Shown here in pieces: positions 7,934 through 18,227 of a stretch of 64,000 nt of DNA. Made by a program: the position numbers and the translations under genes. The notes beneath the pieces are model-generated. The model saw only the letters and a program-made list of their open reading frames with translations, was not told the DNA's origin and did not search any database. The DNA comes from Bacteroidota bacterium (GTDB taxonomy: Bacteria; Bacteroidota; Bacteroidia; Flavobacteriales; Schleiferiaceae). The stretch spans positions 1 to 64,000 of the forward strand of contig VGFU01000007.1 in the NCBI GenBank assembly GCA_016868755.1, written 5' to 3'. Positions within the stretch are counted from its first letter, which is position 1; every line of letters begins with the position of its first letter.

Positions 7934-8506
7934 TTACTTCTTGGCGGGCGCTTCGTCTTTGGCTTCGGGCTTTGGGAGCTTGTTGAGGTACTCGGCCAAC
8001 TTGGTCGTGTAGTCGAGGGCTTCGCTGCCATAGAGCACGTTGGTTTCGTAGATCAGCACTAAGTCGATTTGCTCTTCGCCTTTCATGGCTTCAATGGCTT
8101 TGTCGACCTGCTCTTTCACGGTTTCGTTGATGGCCAGCTCCATTTGCTGAAGTTCGCCGCCCTTTTGCTGCTCGAGCATTTGGTAGCTGTTTTGAATGCG
8201 CTGAAAGTCCATTTGGGCTCGCTCGAGCTCCACCTTACTCAGGCCCGGAGCGGCGCGCTGCAGCACGTCGTACTCGGCCTGAAGGTTTTGCTGGCCGCGG
8301 ACCAACTCGGACTCGGCCTTTTTGGCGGCCTCTTCGTACTTGGCCGACATTTCTTTGTGGTACTCATACAAGTTCACGAGGCTGTCGAGGCGCACGTAGA
8401 CGATGCGGGCGCCGCCTTCGGCGACGGGGGCGGATCCGCCAGACTGGCACGAAAGAGCGCCGGCGGCCAGCAGGGCCGCGGCAGAGAGGGCAATTAATTT
8501 TTTCAT
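7934..8506 (-). CDS. OmpH/Skp family chaperone-like lipoprotein
   Basis: 190 residues from ATG 8506. The signal peptide ends in a lipobox (AGALSC, Cys20). Then come RIVYVRLDSLVNLYEYHKEM, which matches the Skp N-terminal strand, a long charged coiled-coil (about 55-130) and the closing strand IDLVLIYETNVLYGSEALD. Skp holds unfolded outer-membrane proteins in the periplasm; here lipidation suggests a membrane-anchored version. The tail is Lys/Ala/Glu-rich. TACCTTCA at 8512-8519 ends 5 bases before the ATG. Classification is by overall pattern; the exact client range is unknown. Confidence 0.88.
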   Translation of the reverse strand: MKKLIALSAAALLAAGALSCQSGGSAPVAEGGARIVYVRLDSLVNLYEYHKEMSAKYEEAAKKAESELVRGQQNLQAEYDVLQRAAPGLSKVELERAQMDFQRIQNSYQMLEQQKGGELQQMELAINETVKEQVDKAIEAMKGEEQIDLVLIYETNVLYGSEALDYTTKLAEYLNKLPKPEAKDEAPAKK

Positions 8507-8511
8507 GGCCG

Positions 8512-8519
8512 TGAAGGTA
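8512..8519 (-). promoter_or_regulatory. Putative -7 element of the OmpH-like gene
   Basis: TACCTTCA on the minus strand ends 5 bases before the ATG at 8506, matching the short-leader promoter pattern described in the findings. It sits in the 16-base gap after the urocanase stop, so the downstream gene probably has its own start of transcription. Confidence 0.5.
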
Positions 8520-8522
8520 GGA

Positions 8523-10529
<2,007 letters not shown>

Positions 10530-10533
10530 GGCG

Positions 10534-10541
10534 CAAAGGTC
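10534..10541 (-). promoter_or_regulatory. Putative -7 element of hutU
   Basis: GACCTTTG on the minus strand, 4 bases before the ATG at 10529. It is the same octamer and spacing as at the flippase, aroB and nth genes. Confidence 0.5.
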
Positions 10542-10598
10542 GGGCAAAACACCGCTTCGGCACCTTCCAAAGGCATCGTTGGGCCCCGCGCCGGCCGA

Positions 10599-11771
10599 CT
10601 ACTTCACGGGTTCGGTCACCGCCTGGCTGGCGGGGGCCGCAGGCCAAGCTCTCCACGTCAAGGTCCAGCGGGCGCGTTCGCCGTCGTCTTCGCGCAGGAT
10701 CCAGAGGTCGCCGCCGCGTCCGCGCAGCAAGTCGGCCTGGATGAAGTCCCCGTCAAAATCAACCGGGTCCAAGCGGAACGCGACGTTGCGCTCAAAGCGG
10801 AGCGTGTCGTCCGTGCTCACCCAAACTTGGCCGTAGGACTTGGTGTACTGGTACTGTGGGTAGGCGCTGGTCCAGCGGTCGGTAACCGAATCGTGGTGCG
10901 TCCAATGGGGCAGGTAGTGGCTACTGTCGGCCCACTGTTGCCAGCTCGCCAAGACAAAGGGAACCCGGCGGATGTAGGTTTTCCAGGCACCTTGCCCCGA
11001 CCCCAGCGATTCGAGTTCGCGTTCGTCGTCGGTAAAGCGCACGGAATTTCCCGCCACGGCCACCGTCGTGCTGTCCACGGGCGGCAGCTGCACGCGGCCG
11101 CTCGAACGAAGCGGCGTGGCGGTGCTGTCGGGGTAGCGAACCTCGGAACTCTCCAGGCTCCGCGGCCCGTTCCATTGAAACGTAAGGGCGCTGGGGGCCC
11201 CAAAGGCCGAAGCGGCTTCGGCCCCGTACACGATTCCGCCGTCGGGAAGCGCTTCGAGCAGGAATTCGGTAGCGCTGTCAATCCGGCCCGGGCTTTGGTT
11301 GCGGCGCAGGACCTCCTCGAGCAGGAGGTCGCTGGTGGTGATCCACAGGTATTCGTCGGTGCCGGCTGCAGCCCAGCCGTCGCCTTCGTACAGGCTGGTA
11401 CCGTTGTAGGTGCGCACCTCATAGGGCTGGCGCAGTTGGTTGGGCGACCAGCTTCCGCGCGGAGCGGTTAGCATCCACGAGCTTCCCATTTCGCCGGTGC
11501 GGTGCATGCTGAGGAGCGCGCGGCCGTCGGGCCAGCTGTTCACGGCCTGGTGGATAATGCGCAAGCCGCGGTAGGCATCGCCTAGGCTGTCCAAGATTCC
11601 GGCCTGGGAACTGGCGGTTGCGACCGACGGGACGTCGGCCATCCACAAGGCGTTGCCGGCCACGCCGGGACCCATGGGATGGTTGCCGGTGGGTTCGGTG
11701 GCGCAGGCTCCCGCCAGCATGAGCGCGGTCGCAGAACGTGCGGCGCGCACGGCGAAGCAGTTTAGGTTCAT
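10599..11771 (-). CDS. Hypothetical lipoprotein (possibly DUF3352-like)
   Basis: 390 residues from ATG 11771, overlapping the rnhB stop by 4 bases (ATGA). The signal peptide ends in lipobox LAGAC (Cys23). The body is acidic with many short beta-like segments and no catalytic motif I can name. The early region, an ALWMADVP segment followed by an SLGDAYRGL helix and RALLSMHRTGE, resembles the N-terminus of Bacteroidota DUF3352-type lipoproteins from memory, but this is unverified. Last gene of the glycosyltransferase-rnhB-lipoprotein operon. Function unknown; envelope location is likely. Confidence 0.82.
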   Translation of the reverse strand: MNLNCFAVRAARSATALMLAGACATEPTGNHPMGPGVAGNALWMADVPSVATASSQAGILDSLGDAYRGLRIIHQAVNSWPDGRALLSMHRTGEMGSSWMLTAPRGSWSPNQLRQPYEVRTYNGTSLYEGDGWAAAGTDEYLWITTSDLLLEEVLRRNQSPGRIDSATEFLLEALPDGGIVYGAEAASAFGAPSALTFQWNGPRSLESSEVRYPDSTATPLRSSGRVQLPPVDSTTVAVAGNSVRFTDDERELESLGSGQGAWKTYIRRVPFVLASWQQWADSSHYLPHWTHHDSVTDRWTSAYPQYQYTKSYGQVWVSTDDTLRFERNVAFRLDPVDFDGDFIQADLLRGRGGDLWILREDDGERARWTLTWRAWPAAPASQAVTEPVK

Positions 11772-12349
11772 AGGTCGAGGCTTAATTGACTTGGTTTCCA
11801 GGCAAAACTACGGCGGTGCCAGGGGCTGGGGCCGTGCACCTCGAGCGCCGCGCGGTGGCCGGGGCTCGGATAGCCCATGTTGCGGTCCCAGGCGTACTGC
11901 GGAAAGTCCGCGTGGAGCTCACACATGATGCGGTCGCGCTCGGTTTTGGCAAAAATCGACGCGGCCGAAATGCAGGCGAATCGCGCGTCGCCCTTGACTT
12001 CGCAGCGGTGGTTGATGCCTTCGTAGGGCTTGAATCGGTTGCCGTCGACGAGCAGCAGCCCCGGCTTGGGGTTGAGTTGGGCAATGGCTCGGTGCATGGC
12101 GAGGTAGGTGGCCTGCAATATGTTGATTTCGTCGATTTCGGCGGCGCTCGCGATGCCCACGGCCCAATGGCCGCGTGGCAACAGATCCTCGAGTTCGGTG
12201 CGCAGGCGGTCCCGATGGCGGACGCTCAGTTTTTTGGAATCCGTGAGACCGTCCACCGCATAGCGATCGTTCCATATCACGGCGGCAGCGACCACCGGAC
12301 CCGCGAGGGGCCCGCGGCCGGCTTCGTCGACCCCGGCGGTGTACTTCAT
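11768..12349 (-). CDS. rnhB: Ribonuclease HII
   Basis: 193 residues from ATG 12349, which overlaps the glycosyltransferase stop as ATGA. It cleaves RNA in RNA-DNA hybrids and removes misincorporated ribonucleotides. The N-terminal [15 protein letters not shown] carries the first two acidic residues of the active site (Asp8, Glu9). Later GLLLVDGN and [15 protein letters not shown], then the C-terminal [12 protein letters not shown], complete the family pattern. Translation is coupled to both neighbours by 4-base overlaps. Confidence 0.96.
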   Translation of the reverse strand: MKYTAGVDEAGRGPLAGPVVAAAVIWNDRYAVDGLTDSKKLSVRHRDRLRTELEDLLPRGHWAVGIASAAEIDEINILQATYLAMHRAIAQLNPKPGLLLVDGNRFKPYEGINHRCEVKGDARFACISAASIFAKTERDRIMCELHADFPQYAWDRNMGYPSPGHRAALEVHGPSPWHRRSFAWKPSQLSLDL

Positions 12350-13497
12350 GGCGCTGGGCGCAGGGTTTCGAGGGCGGAGCGCGCGGCGGCGGCACTGCGG
12401 TCCCAGTCGTATCGGGCGGCTTGGGCTAATCCTCGCTGAACCCATTCGTGCGGATCTTCGGTTGCCGCTCGGTAAAGCAGTTCCGCCCACGCGTCGGCGT
12501 CGTCAGGCGCGGCGTATCGGGCGGCGTCGCCAGCGATTTCGGGCATGCAGCTAGCCGTGCTGCTGAGTACCGGACAGCCCGAGGCCATGGCCTCGATCAG
12601 CGGAATTCCGAATCCCTCAAACTTCGAGGGGAAGCAAAACGCCACCGCCCCCGAATACAAAGCGTTCAGGTCGCTGCCTTCGGCGCGACCCACCCAATGC
12701 ACGGCGGGGCCAGCCGTGCGCGACAACTGTTCGAGTTCGGCGTCGCGGTGCAGCGGATTCCCCACCAGCACGAGCTGCTCGGGCCGCTCCGGATGGCGCG
12801 TTTTAAACGTTTGAAACGCGCGAATCAGGGTAGCTACATTTTTTCTTGGGGTGAACGCCCCAACAAACACAAAGTAGGGGTGGCCCCCTGCCCAGCGCCT
12901 GCGGGCTTCGTCGACGTTGGCCAAGGGCTTAAAGTCTTGCTGGGGCGCATTGGGCGTTACGACGATGCGCTCCAGGTCGGCCCCGTAGGTAGCCGCGAGG
13001 TCGTTTTTGGACGTTTGCGACACCGTAAAGAGCAGGTTGGCCTCGGCAACTCCGCGCGACACCACGCTCTGGTAGTACTGGCCGACCCGAGGCGGAATGC
13101 CCTCGGGCTGGTGCACAAAGTTCAGGTCGTGCACGGTCACCGCGAGGGGGAGTCCGCCCAAGCCCACCCGCTTGAGGGCCCGTCGCGACGGCAGTAAACC
13201 GTCGGGAGACCAGTACGCGTCGGCCTTGATGCGGCACAGCAGCCAGGGAACCGATCGCTCGTTCCACAGCTTCCAAAGCCAAGGGTGGCGGGCCGGGAGC
13301 CCCACGACGTGCTTCACTGCTCCGGGGTAGTCAAAGCCCTCGACGTAGCGGTCAAAAAAGAGGTGCACTTCCCAGCCGGGCGTGGCGCACAGCCGCTCCA
13401 GCAGGCGGTGGCTGTACCACCCGGTGCCCTCCAGCGAGTCTGCAAGCAGCCACCGTGCGTTAACCGCCAGTCGAAAAGGTCGGGGGGCATGGGCCAT
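12346..13497 (-). CDS. Glycosyltransferase family 4-like
   Basis: 383 residues from ATG 13497. Upstream in-frame codons to 13536 are rejected because TACTTTTG (13503-13510 on this strand) ends 5 bases before this ATG. It is GT-B fold: [18 protein letters not shown] starts the C-terminal nucleotide-sugar domain, and [20 protein letters not shown] is the donor-binding E-x7-E region. An acceptor segment SPDGLLPS and [13 protein letters not shown] are typical of GT4 enzymes. It probably builds the surface polysaccharide exported by the divergent flippase operon. The sugar used cannot be read from the sequence. Confidence 0.92.
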   Translation of the reverse strand: MAHAPRPFRLAVNARWLLADSLEGTGWYSHRLLERLCATPGWEVHLFFDRYVEGFDYPGAVKHVVGLPARHPWLWKLWNERSVPWLLCRIKADAYWSPDGLLPSRRALKRVGLGGLPLAVTVHDLNFVHQPEGIPPRVGQYYQSVVSRGVAEANLLFTVSQTSKNDLAATYGADLERIVVTPNAPQQDFKPLANVDEARRRWAGGHPYFVFVGAFTPRKNVATLIRAFQTFKTRHPERPEQLVLVGNPLHRDAELEQLSRTAGPAVHWVGRAEGSDLNALYSGAVAFCFPSKFEGFGIPLIEAMASGCPVLSSTASCMPEIAGDAARYAAPDDADAWAELLYRAATEDPHEWVQRGLAQAARYDWDRSAAAARSALETLRPAP

Positions 13498-13502
13498 GCC
13501 GC

Positions 13503-13519
13503 CAAAAGTATGACCTTTG
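13503..13519. promoter_or_regulatory. Back-to-back divergent promoters, glycosyltransferase / flippase
   Basis: TACTTTTG on the minus strand (13503-13510) and GACCTTTG on the plus strand (13512-13519) are separated by one base. The start codons are 5 and 4 bases beyond them. The whole intergenic space is 26 bases, so two polymerases could hardly occupy it together. Confidence 0.55.
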
Positions 13520-13523
13520 CCGC

Positions 13524-14783
13524 ATGCCGTATTCATGGTCGCCCCGTTTGGATGCCTGGAAGCTGGTCTTGCGCCGCTCCGGCCTCGTGCTGGCGCTGAA
13601 GGTGGTCGGTGCGCTGGCGGGTTATGCCTTTGCTTACTTGGCGTTGCGCCGGTTGGGTGCGGGCGGATACGGCTACTTCGAGCTGGCGTTTACCGTGCTG
13701 AGCATCGGGTCGGTGGCCGCGAAGTGGGGCTTAGACGGACTGCTCGTTCGCGAGGTTCCCGCCCGCGAGCCGCAAGCCGCCCAGCACTTTATCGACCAAG
13801 CGATGACGGCGTCGCTGATGGGTTCAGTTCTTGTGGGAGCCGTGCTTTGGTTTGCCGCACCCTTCCTGACCGAACACTACGGGGGATTCACGGGCCTATG
13901 GCGGAGTGCCGCGCTGGCCATGCCCGCCTGGACGGCCATGCTTGTTTGGTCCGAAGCCAAGCGCGCCCAGCACCGGTACGTGGCGTTTGGCCTGCTTCAA
14001 AGTAGCATTTTGTTGGGGATCGTGGCCTTGGCCATGGCGCTGCTGCCGGACCTTAATCGGCCCGAGTACGCCGTGGGCGCGTTGGCGGCCGCTGCGGTGC
14101 TGGGGGTGGGTCAGGGATGGCGTCGGGTGCGCAACGTTGAGCTCCGCAGCCTTTGGGCGTTGCGCGGAACCGCCACGGCCATGTTCCTCACCGGCACCCT
14201 GTTCATGGTCATGACGTGGACCGACACCCTTATGCTGGGCTATTTTCTGGATCCAGAAGACGTGGGCGGCTACCGGGTTGCCTTCAAAATCGGAACCCTC
14301 ATCACCTTCGCCCAGTTTGCCATCAATGCCTCGCTGGGGCCCAAAATTTCAGAACTCTGGACCCACGGCCGCCGCGATGAGCTCCAAGATGAGGTGCGGC
14401 GCGTAGCCCTTTTAAATGCCGCGGTCAGTATTCCGGCCTTTCTGGGCATCATGCTGTTTGCGCCTTGGTTGCTGTCGTGGTTTAGCGAGGACTTGGTTCC
14501 GCTCGCGGGGCTCCTGCGCGTCCTGGCACTCGGCCAAGTGGTCAACGCCTTGTGCGGCCCCGTGATGTACTTGCTCAACCTGACGGGCCACGAGCAGTCC
14601 GCCCGGCGCACGATGACCGTTGCCGCCCTCGCCAACGCCGCCGCGAACCTCGCGCTAATCCCGTGGCTTGGATCCACCGGGGCCGCCTGGGCGACGTCGG
14701 GGACCATGATCTTATGGAACGTTTGGGCCCTTGTCGCGGTGCGCCGCAAAACCGGAATACGAAGTCTGGTACTATGGCGTTGA
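13524..14783 (+). CDS. Polysaccharide flippase (Wzx/MATE-like, oligosaccharide exporter)
   Basis: 419 residues, strongly hydrophobic with about 12 to 14 membrane helices, of the polysaccharide biosynthesis/MVF-type transporter group. The N-terminal LALKVVGALAGYAFAYLALRRLGAGGYGYFELAFTV-type pattern (glycine-rich first two helices followed by 'G..GY') and TWTDTLMLGYFLDPEDVGGYRVAF are typical. It should flip lipid-linked oligosaccharide across the inner membrane. The start is set by GACCTTTG 4 bases upstream. Its last 10 bases overlap the sulfotransferase gene, indicating co-translation. Confidence 0.9.
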   Translation: MPYSWSPRLDAWKLVLRRSGLVLALKVVGALAGYAFAYLALRRLGAGGYGYFELAFTVLSIGSVAAKWGLDGLLVREVPAREPQAAQHFIDQAMTASLMGSVLVGAVLWFAAPFLTEHYGGFTGLWRSAALAMPAWTAMLVWSEAKRAQHRYVAFGLLQSSILLGIVALAMALLPDLNRPEYAVGALAAAAVLGVGQGWRRVRNVELRSLWALRGTATAMFLTGTLFMVMTWTDTLMLGYFLDPEDVGGYRVAFKIGTLITFAQFAINASLGPKISELWTHGRRDELQDEVRRVALLNAAVSIPAFLGIMLFAPWLLSWFSEDLVPLAGLLRVLALGQVVNALCGPVMYLLNLTGHEQSARRTMTVAALANAAANLALIPWLGSTGAAWATSGTMILWNVWALVAVRRKTGIRSLVLWR

Positions 14784-15706
14784 ATTCCGTGATTGATGCT
14801 GCGCTAATCGGAGTCCCCAAGTCGGGGAGCACTACGCTTGCCGATTGGCTCAGCGCCCATCCGGGGGTGGCCATGTCACGCATCAAAGAGCCTAATTTTT
14901 ATGCTGCTGAGCTCGATCCAGCTGCGTTTAGTGCGGCTTTTTTGCGCGTATCGCCCGACGCCCCTGCGGACTACTGGGCCCAAGCCGACCCTCTGCCCCT
15001 GCGGCACCAGGCCTTTGTCCGCCAGCCCGAGCACTACACCCGCCTGTGGGCCCACGCCCAACCTGACCTGCTCCGCATGGAGGCTTCGACCAGCTACTTC
15101 TGGAGTGCGTCGGCTGCGCGTGCTCTTCCCCAAGCCAATCCCGGGGTCAAGGCGATAGTGGTCCTGCGCAATCCGGTGGATCGGGCTTTTTCGCACTACC
15201 GAATGGCGCGCAAGTACGGATTGGTGTCGGCGAGCTTTGCTGACGAGTTGGCCCGCGACGCCGCTCGACCCGCCGCCTGGGGTCAAAGCGAGAACCTGGT
15301 AGCCCTTAGCCGCTACGCTGAGTCGATGGAACGATGGATGCGCTCAGGCGCTCAGCTCCATGTCGCGCTGTACGAGCAAGCGTTTGAAGCGCCAGAAGCG
15401 TTTTGGAAGGAGGTGCAGCACTTTTTAGGGCTTGAAGCCGTGCCCTTGCCGCACGCGGAACGGGTGCACGCCGCCCACGACGTGCGCTGGCCCCAACTGG
15501 CTCGCTTTGCGCAGCACCACCCCGTTGGTCGCTGGCTCAGAGAACGACTGCCCGAAGGCCTGAAGCGGAGTGCCCAATCGGCCACGGCCGCCGCCAAGCC
15601 GCTCAAGCTGACATCCGAGGAACGCGCGGCCGCCTGGACCTACTTTGCCGACGACGTGGCGCGCCTCGAAGACCTGCTTGGCAAAAACCTATCTTTGTGG
15701 ACCTGA
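14774..15706 (+). CDS. Sulfotransferase domain protein
   Basis: 310 residues from ATG 14774, inside the end of the flippase gene. Residues of about 9-23 (LIGVPKSGSTTLADW) are the PAPS 5'-phosphosulfate loop, and AIVVLRNPVDRAFSHYRM is the 3'-phosphate-binding segment; together they identify a PAPS-dependent sulfotransferase of the Sulfotransfer_1/heparan-sulfate type. It probably adds sulfate to sugar units of the polysaccharide handled by the neighbouring flippase, chain-length and polymerase proteins. It ends 13 bases before the Wzz-like gene. The acceptor is an inference from context only. Confidence 0.92.
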   Translation: MALNSVIDAALIGVPKSGSTTLADWLSAHPGVAMSRIKEPNFYAAELDPAAFSAAFLRVSPDAPADYWAQADPLPLRHQAFVRQPEHYTRLWAHAQPDLLRMEASTSYFWSASAARALPQANPGVKAIVVLRNPVDRAFSHYRMARKYGLVSASFADELARDAARPAAWGQSENLVALSRYAESMERWMRSGAQLHVALYEQAFEAPEAFWKEVQHFLGLEAVPLPHAERVHAAHDVRWPQLARFAQHHPVGRWLRERLPEGLKRSAQSATAAAKPLKLTSEERAAAWTYFADDVARLEDLLGKNLSLWT

Positions 15707-15719
15707 ATCCCGCTTTACT

Positions 15720-16730
15720 ATGGACCCCAGCTCGCAGAATTTGCTGCTTTTTTTGTTCCGCAACCGCAAGGCGCTGATTGCCGCTCCGTTAATTGCCGCG
15801 GTCGTCGCCGCGGTCGCCTCGGGCCCTTGGTTTATTACGCCGCTTTATGAATCGTCGGTAGTTGTTTTTCCGTCGACGACGAATTCCGCGTCAAAAGCCC
15901 TGCTGCCCCAGAACACCTACCAAGACGAAGACTTTCTCGAGTTTGGCGCCGAAGAACAGGCCGAACAGCTGCTTCAAGTTCTTTCATCAGACGCCATTTT
16001 CGATACAATCACGGCTCAGTTCAACCTAATCGAGCACTACGACCTTGACCCGTCGAGCCGAACCCTTCGCACCGATTTGCACGAAGAGTTCAGCGACAAA
16101 ATTTCGTTCGAGCGCACCCAGTTCATGAGCGTGCGAATCAGCGTGCTTGACCAGGATCCGCAAATGGCCGCCGACATCGCTAACGCCATCGTCGACCTGC
16201 TCGACCGCGTGAAAAGCCGCATCCAACGGGAGCGCGCCGCGGTGGGCTTGAATCTGGTTAAAAACGAGTACCAAAAAATCCGCAAGGAATTGCGCGACAT
16301 GGAAGACGAAATCAAGGCGTTGCGGGGCAAGGGCGTGCACGAGTACGAAGGCCAGTCCATGGTCGTTTCGGAACAGTACGCCACGGCCATTGCCGAGGGC
16401 CGCAGCGACAAAACCATCAAGCAGCTAAAGTCGGTCCTCGACACGCTGGCCAAGTACGGCGGCCGCTACGTGGCCCTTCGCGACGAGCTCCACCTCATGA
16501 AAGAAGAAGAGGTCAAGGTAAAAACTAAGCTTGACCAAGCCCGCGTCGACGCCCAGCAGGTGCTGCCGGCAACGTTTCGCGTGAATGCTGCTGTTCCGGC
16601 AGATAAGAAGAAGTACCCCGTGCGTTGGCTGGTGGTCGTGGTGTCGGCCCTGTCCGCATTTGTTGCAACCATGGTCGTCATTTTGGGCGCCAACACATGG
16701 AAGGAGCTCAAGGAAAAGCTTCCGTCTTAA
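15720..16730 (+). CDS. Wzz/chain-length determinant-like protein
   Basis: 336 residues from ATG 15720. There are two membrane helices, one near the N-terminus (about 20-42) and one near the C-terminus (about 307-330), around a periplasmic domain. YESSVVVFPSTTNSAS lies after the first helix, and a long coiled coil spans about 165-265 (NEYQKIRKELRDMEDEIKAL). This is the polysaccharide co-polymerase layout, without a tyrosine-kinase domain. It should set the chain length of the polymer. Its 3' end overlaps the next gene by 34 bases. TATCTTTG at 15690-15697 might allow internal transcription. Confidence 0.9.
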   Translation: MDPSSQNLLLFLFRNRKALIAAPLIAAVVAAVASGPWFITPLYESSVVVFPSTTNSASKALLPQNTYQDEDFLEFGAEEQAEQLLQVLSSDAIFDTITAQFNLIEHYDLDPSSRTLRTDLHEEFSDKISFERTQFMSVRISVLDQDPQMAADIANAIVDLLDRVKSRIQRERAAVGLNLVKNEYQKIRKELRDMEDEIKALRGKGVHEYEGQSMVVSEQYATAIAEGRSDKTIKQLKSVLDTLAKYGGRYVALRDELHLMKEEEVKVKTKLDQARVDAQQVLPATFRVNAAVPADKKKYPVRWLVVVVSALSAFVATMVVILGANTWKELKEKLPS

Positions 16731-18121
16731 GCGGACGCGCCGGCCGTTGGGCGGCAATCGTCCTAGCGGTTGCCACAGGAACCGCGGTGGCGCTCGAGGC
16801 ATATGCCGTGGCCGCCGTGCCGTTTGCCCTGGCCGTCGTTTTGTGGGCGCTGTACCACATTGAGAGCTTGCTCCTGGCTGTAGTGGCGCTCACGCCCCTT
16901 TCGATCACGCTCAAGGAATCCGACTTCAACCTCGGGCTCAGCCTGCCCGGCGAAGTGCTCTTGGCCGGCCTCACGTTTTTTGCGCTTGTTCGCTTTCTCC
17001 ACCAAGGTCGGGTGCCTTGGCCCATCCTCAAGCAGCCGCTCACGGTGGTCATACTGCTTCAGCTCGTGTGGATGGCGTTCACGGTGCTCTTCAGCGAAAT
17101 GCCCCTGGTCAGCTTCAAGGCTGTGCTGAGTCGGCTGTGGTTTTTGGTGCCGATGTACTTCATGCTGGGAACGGCTTTTGAACGTCCGTGGGCGCGCCAG
17201 CTGGTTTTTCCGCTCTACGCGTTTAGCTTGGCCGTTGCAGCGCTGTGGACGCTGTATGTGCATTCCCAGTACGGATTTTCGAAGGAGACCTCGACCTGGG
17301 TCATGTTTCCGCTTTATAAGGAGCACACCGTGTACGGCATGGCGCTGGCCTTTGTCTTCCCATGGTCCGTGTGGGCACTCACCCGGCCGCAGTCCTTGTT
17401 CTCGCGCTTGGTGCACCTCGGACTTTGGTCCTTGCTGACCGTAGCCTTAGTTTTTTCGTACACGCGGGCGGCTTGGCTGAGTCTGGCGGCCGCTGGTGCC
17501 GTTTACCTGGTGTTTGCGTGGCGGATTTCGGCGCGGCAAATCGCGCTGATTGCGCTGCTCGGCCTTGGCGCCCTGTGGGCCACGCAGGACCAGTGGATTC
17601 GCGTGTTTACCAAGAACGACACGGTCTCGAGCGACAACTTTAGCGAGCACATCCAGAGCGCCTCCAACATTTCGACCGATGCGTCCAACCTCGAGCGGCT
17701 CAACCGCTGGGCTTCGGCGCTACGCATGTGGCAAGAGCGGCCGCATACAGGCTGGGGCTTAGGCACCTACCAGTTTCAGTACGCCCCCTTTCAGCACTCC
17801 TCGCAGCTGACCATCATCTCCACCAACGCGGGCGATTTGGGCAACGCGCACTCCGAATACATCGGCCCTCTTGCGGAGCAGGGCTGGCCCGGCCTTGTGC
17901 TGGTTGCGGCGCTGCTTTTCGTGCTCTTTCGCACCGGATCACGTGCCTACCGACGCATGCCGCAAGGGGAAGACCGCAGCGTGCTTTTAGTCGCGATTCT
18001 GGGTCTGGTCACCTACTGGGTGCACGGAGTGCTTAACAATTTCTTAGACCTTGATAAGGGGGCCGTGCTCGTGTGGATGAGCGCCGCCTTGGTGGCTTGG
18101 GCGGACCGGAGGGAAGGTTAG
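16697..18121 (+). CDS. O-antigen ligase/polymerase family membrane protein
   Basis: 474 residues from ATG 16697, overlapping the Wzz-like gene by 34 bases in another frame. It is very hydrophobic with about 11 membrane helices and one large periplasmic loop. The loop and its flank (RLNRWASALRMWQERPHTGWGLGTYQ) match the O-antigen ligase (Wzy_C) domain, where a 'P..G.G...' segment follows an Arg-rich helix. It could be the Wzy polymerase or a WaaL-type ligase; co-location with flippase and co-polymerase favours polymerase. It is the last gene of the four-gene polysaccharide operon. Confidence 0.9.
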   Translation: MEGAQGKASVLSGRAGRWAAIVLAVATGTAVALEAYAVAAVPFALAVVLWALYHIESLLLAVVALTPLSITLKESDFNLGLSLPGEVLLAGLTFFALVRFLHQGRVPWPILKQPLTVVILLQLVWMAFTVLFSEMPLVSFKAVLSRLWFLVPMYFMLGTAFERPWARQLVFPLYAFSLAVAALWTLYVHSQYGFSKETSTWVMFPLYKEHTVYGMALAFVFPWSVWALTRPQSLFSRLVHLGLWSLLTVALVFSYTRAAWLSLAAAGAVYLVFAWRISARQIALIALLGLGALWATQDQWIRVFTKNDTVSSDNFSEHIQSASNISTDASNLERLNRWASALRMWQERPHTGWGLGTYQFQYAPFQHSSQLTIISTNAGDLGNAHSEYIGPLAEQGWPGLVLVAALLFVLFRTGSRAYRRMPQGEDRSVLLVAILGLVTYWVHGVLNNFLDLDKGAVLVWMSAALVAWADRREG

Positions 18122-18227
18122 ATTGTTCCTTGAGCTCTTGAGTGAGCTTCATGTCATTTTTTATTTTCTTCAATCCAAACGGAAAAAATGACTATCTTGA
18201 GTTCACTTTAACAATTCATTAACACTT
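18122..18227 (+). promoter_or_regulatory. Upstream region of the SusC/SusD operon
   Basis: 106 AT-rich bases with no gene. TATCTTGA at 18193-18200 is an imperfect -7 element 27 bases before the susC ATG, and a T-rich run (about 18153-18172) lies upstream. No strong terminator for the preceding gene is visible. Confidence 0.4.
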
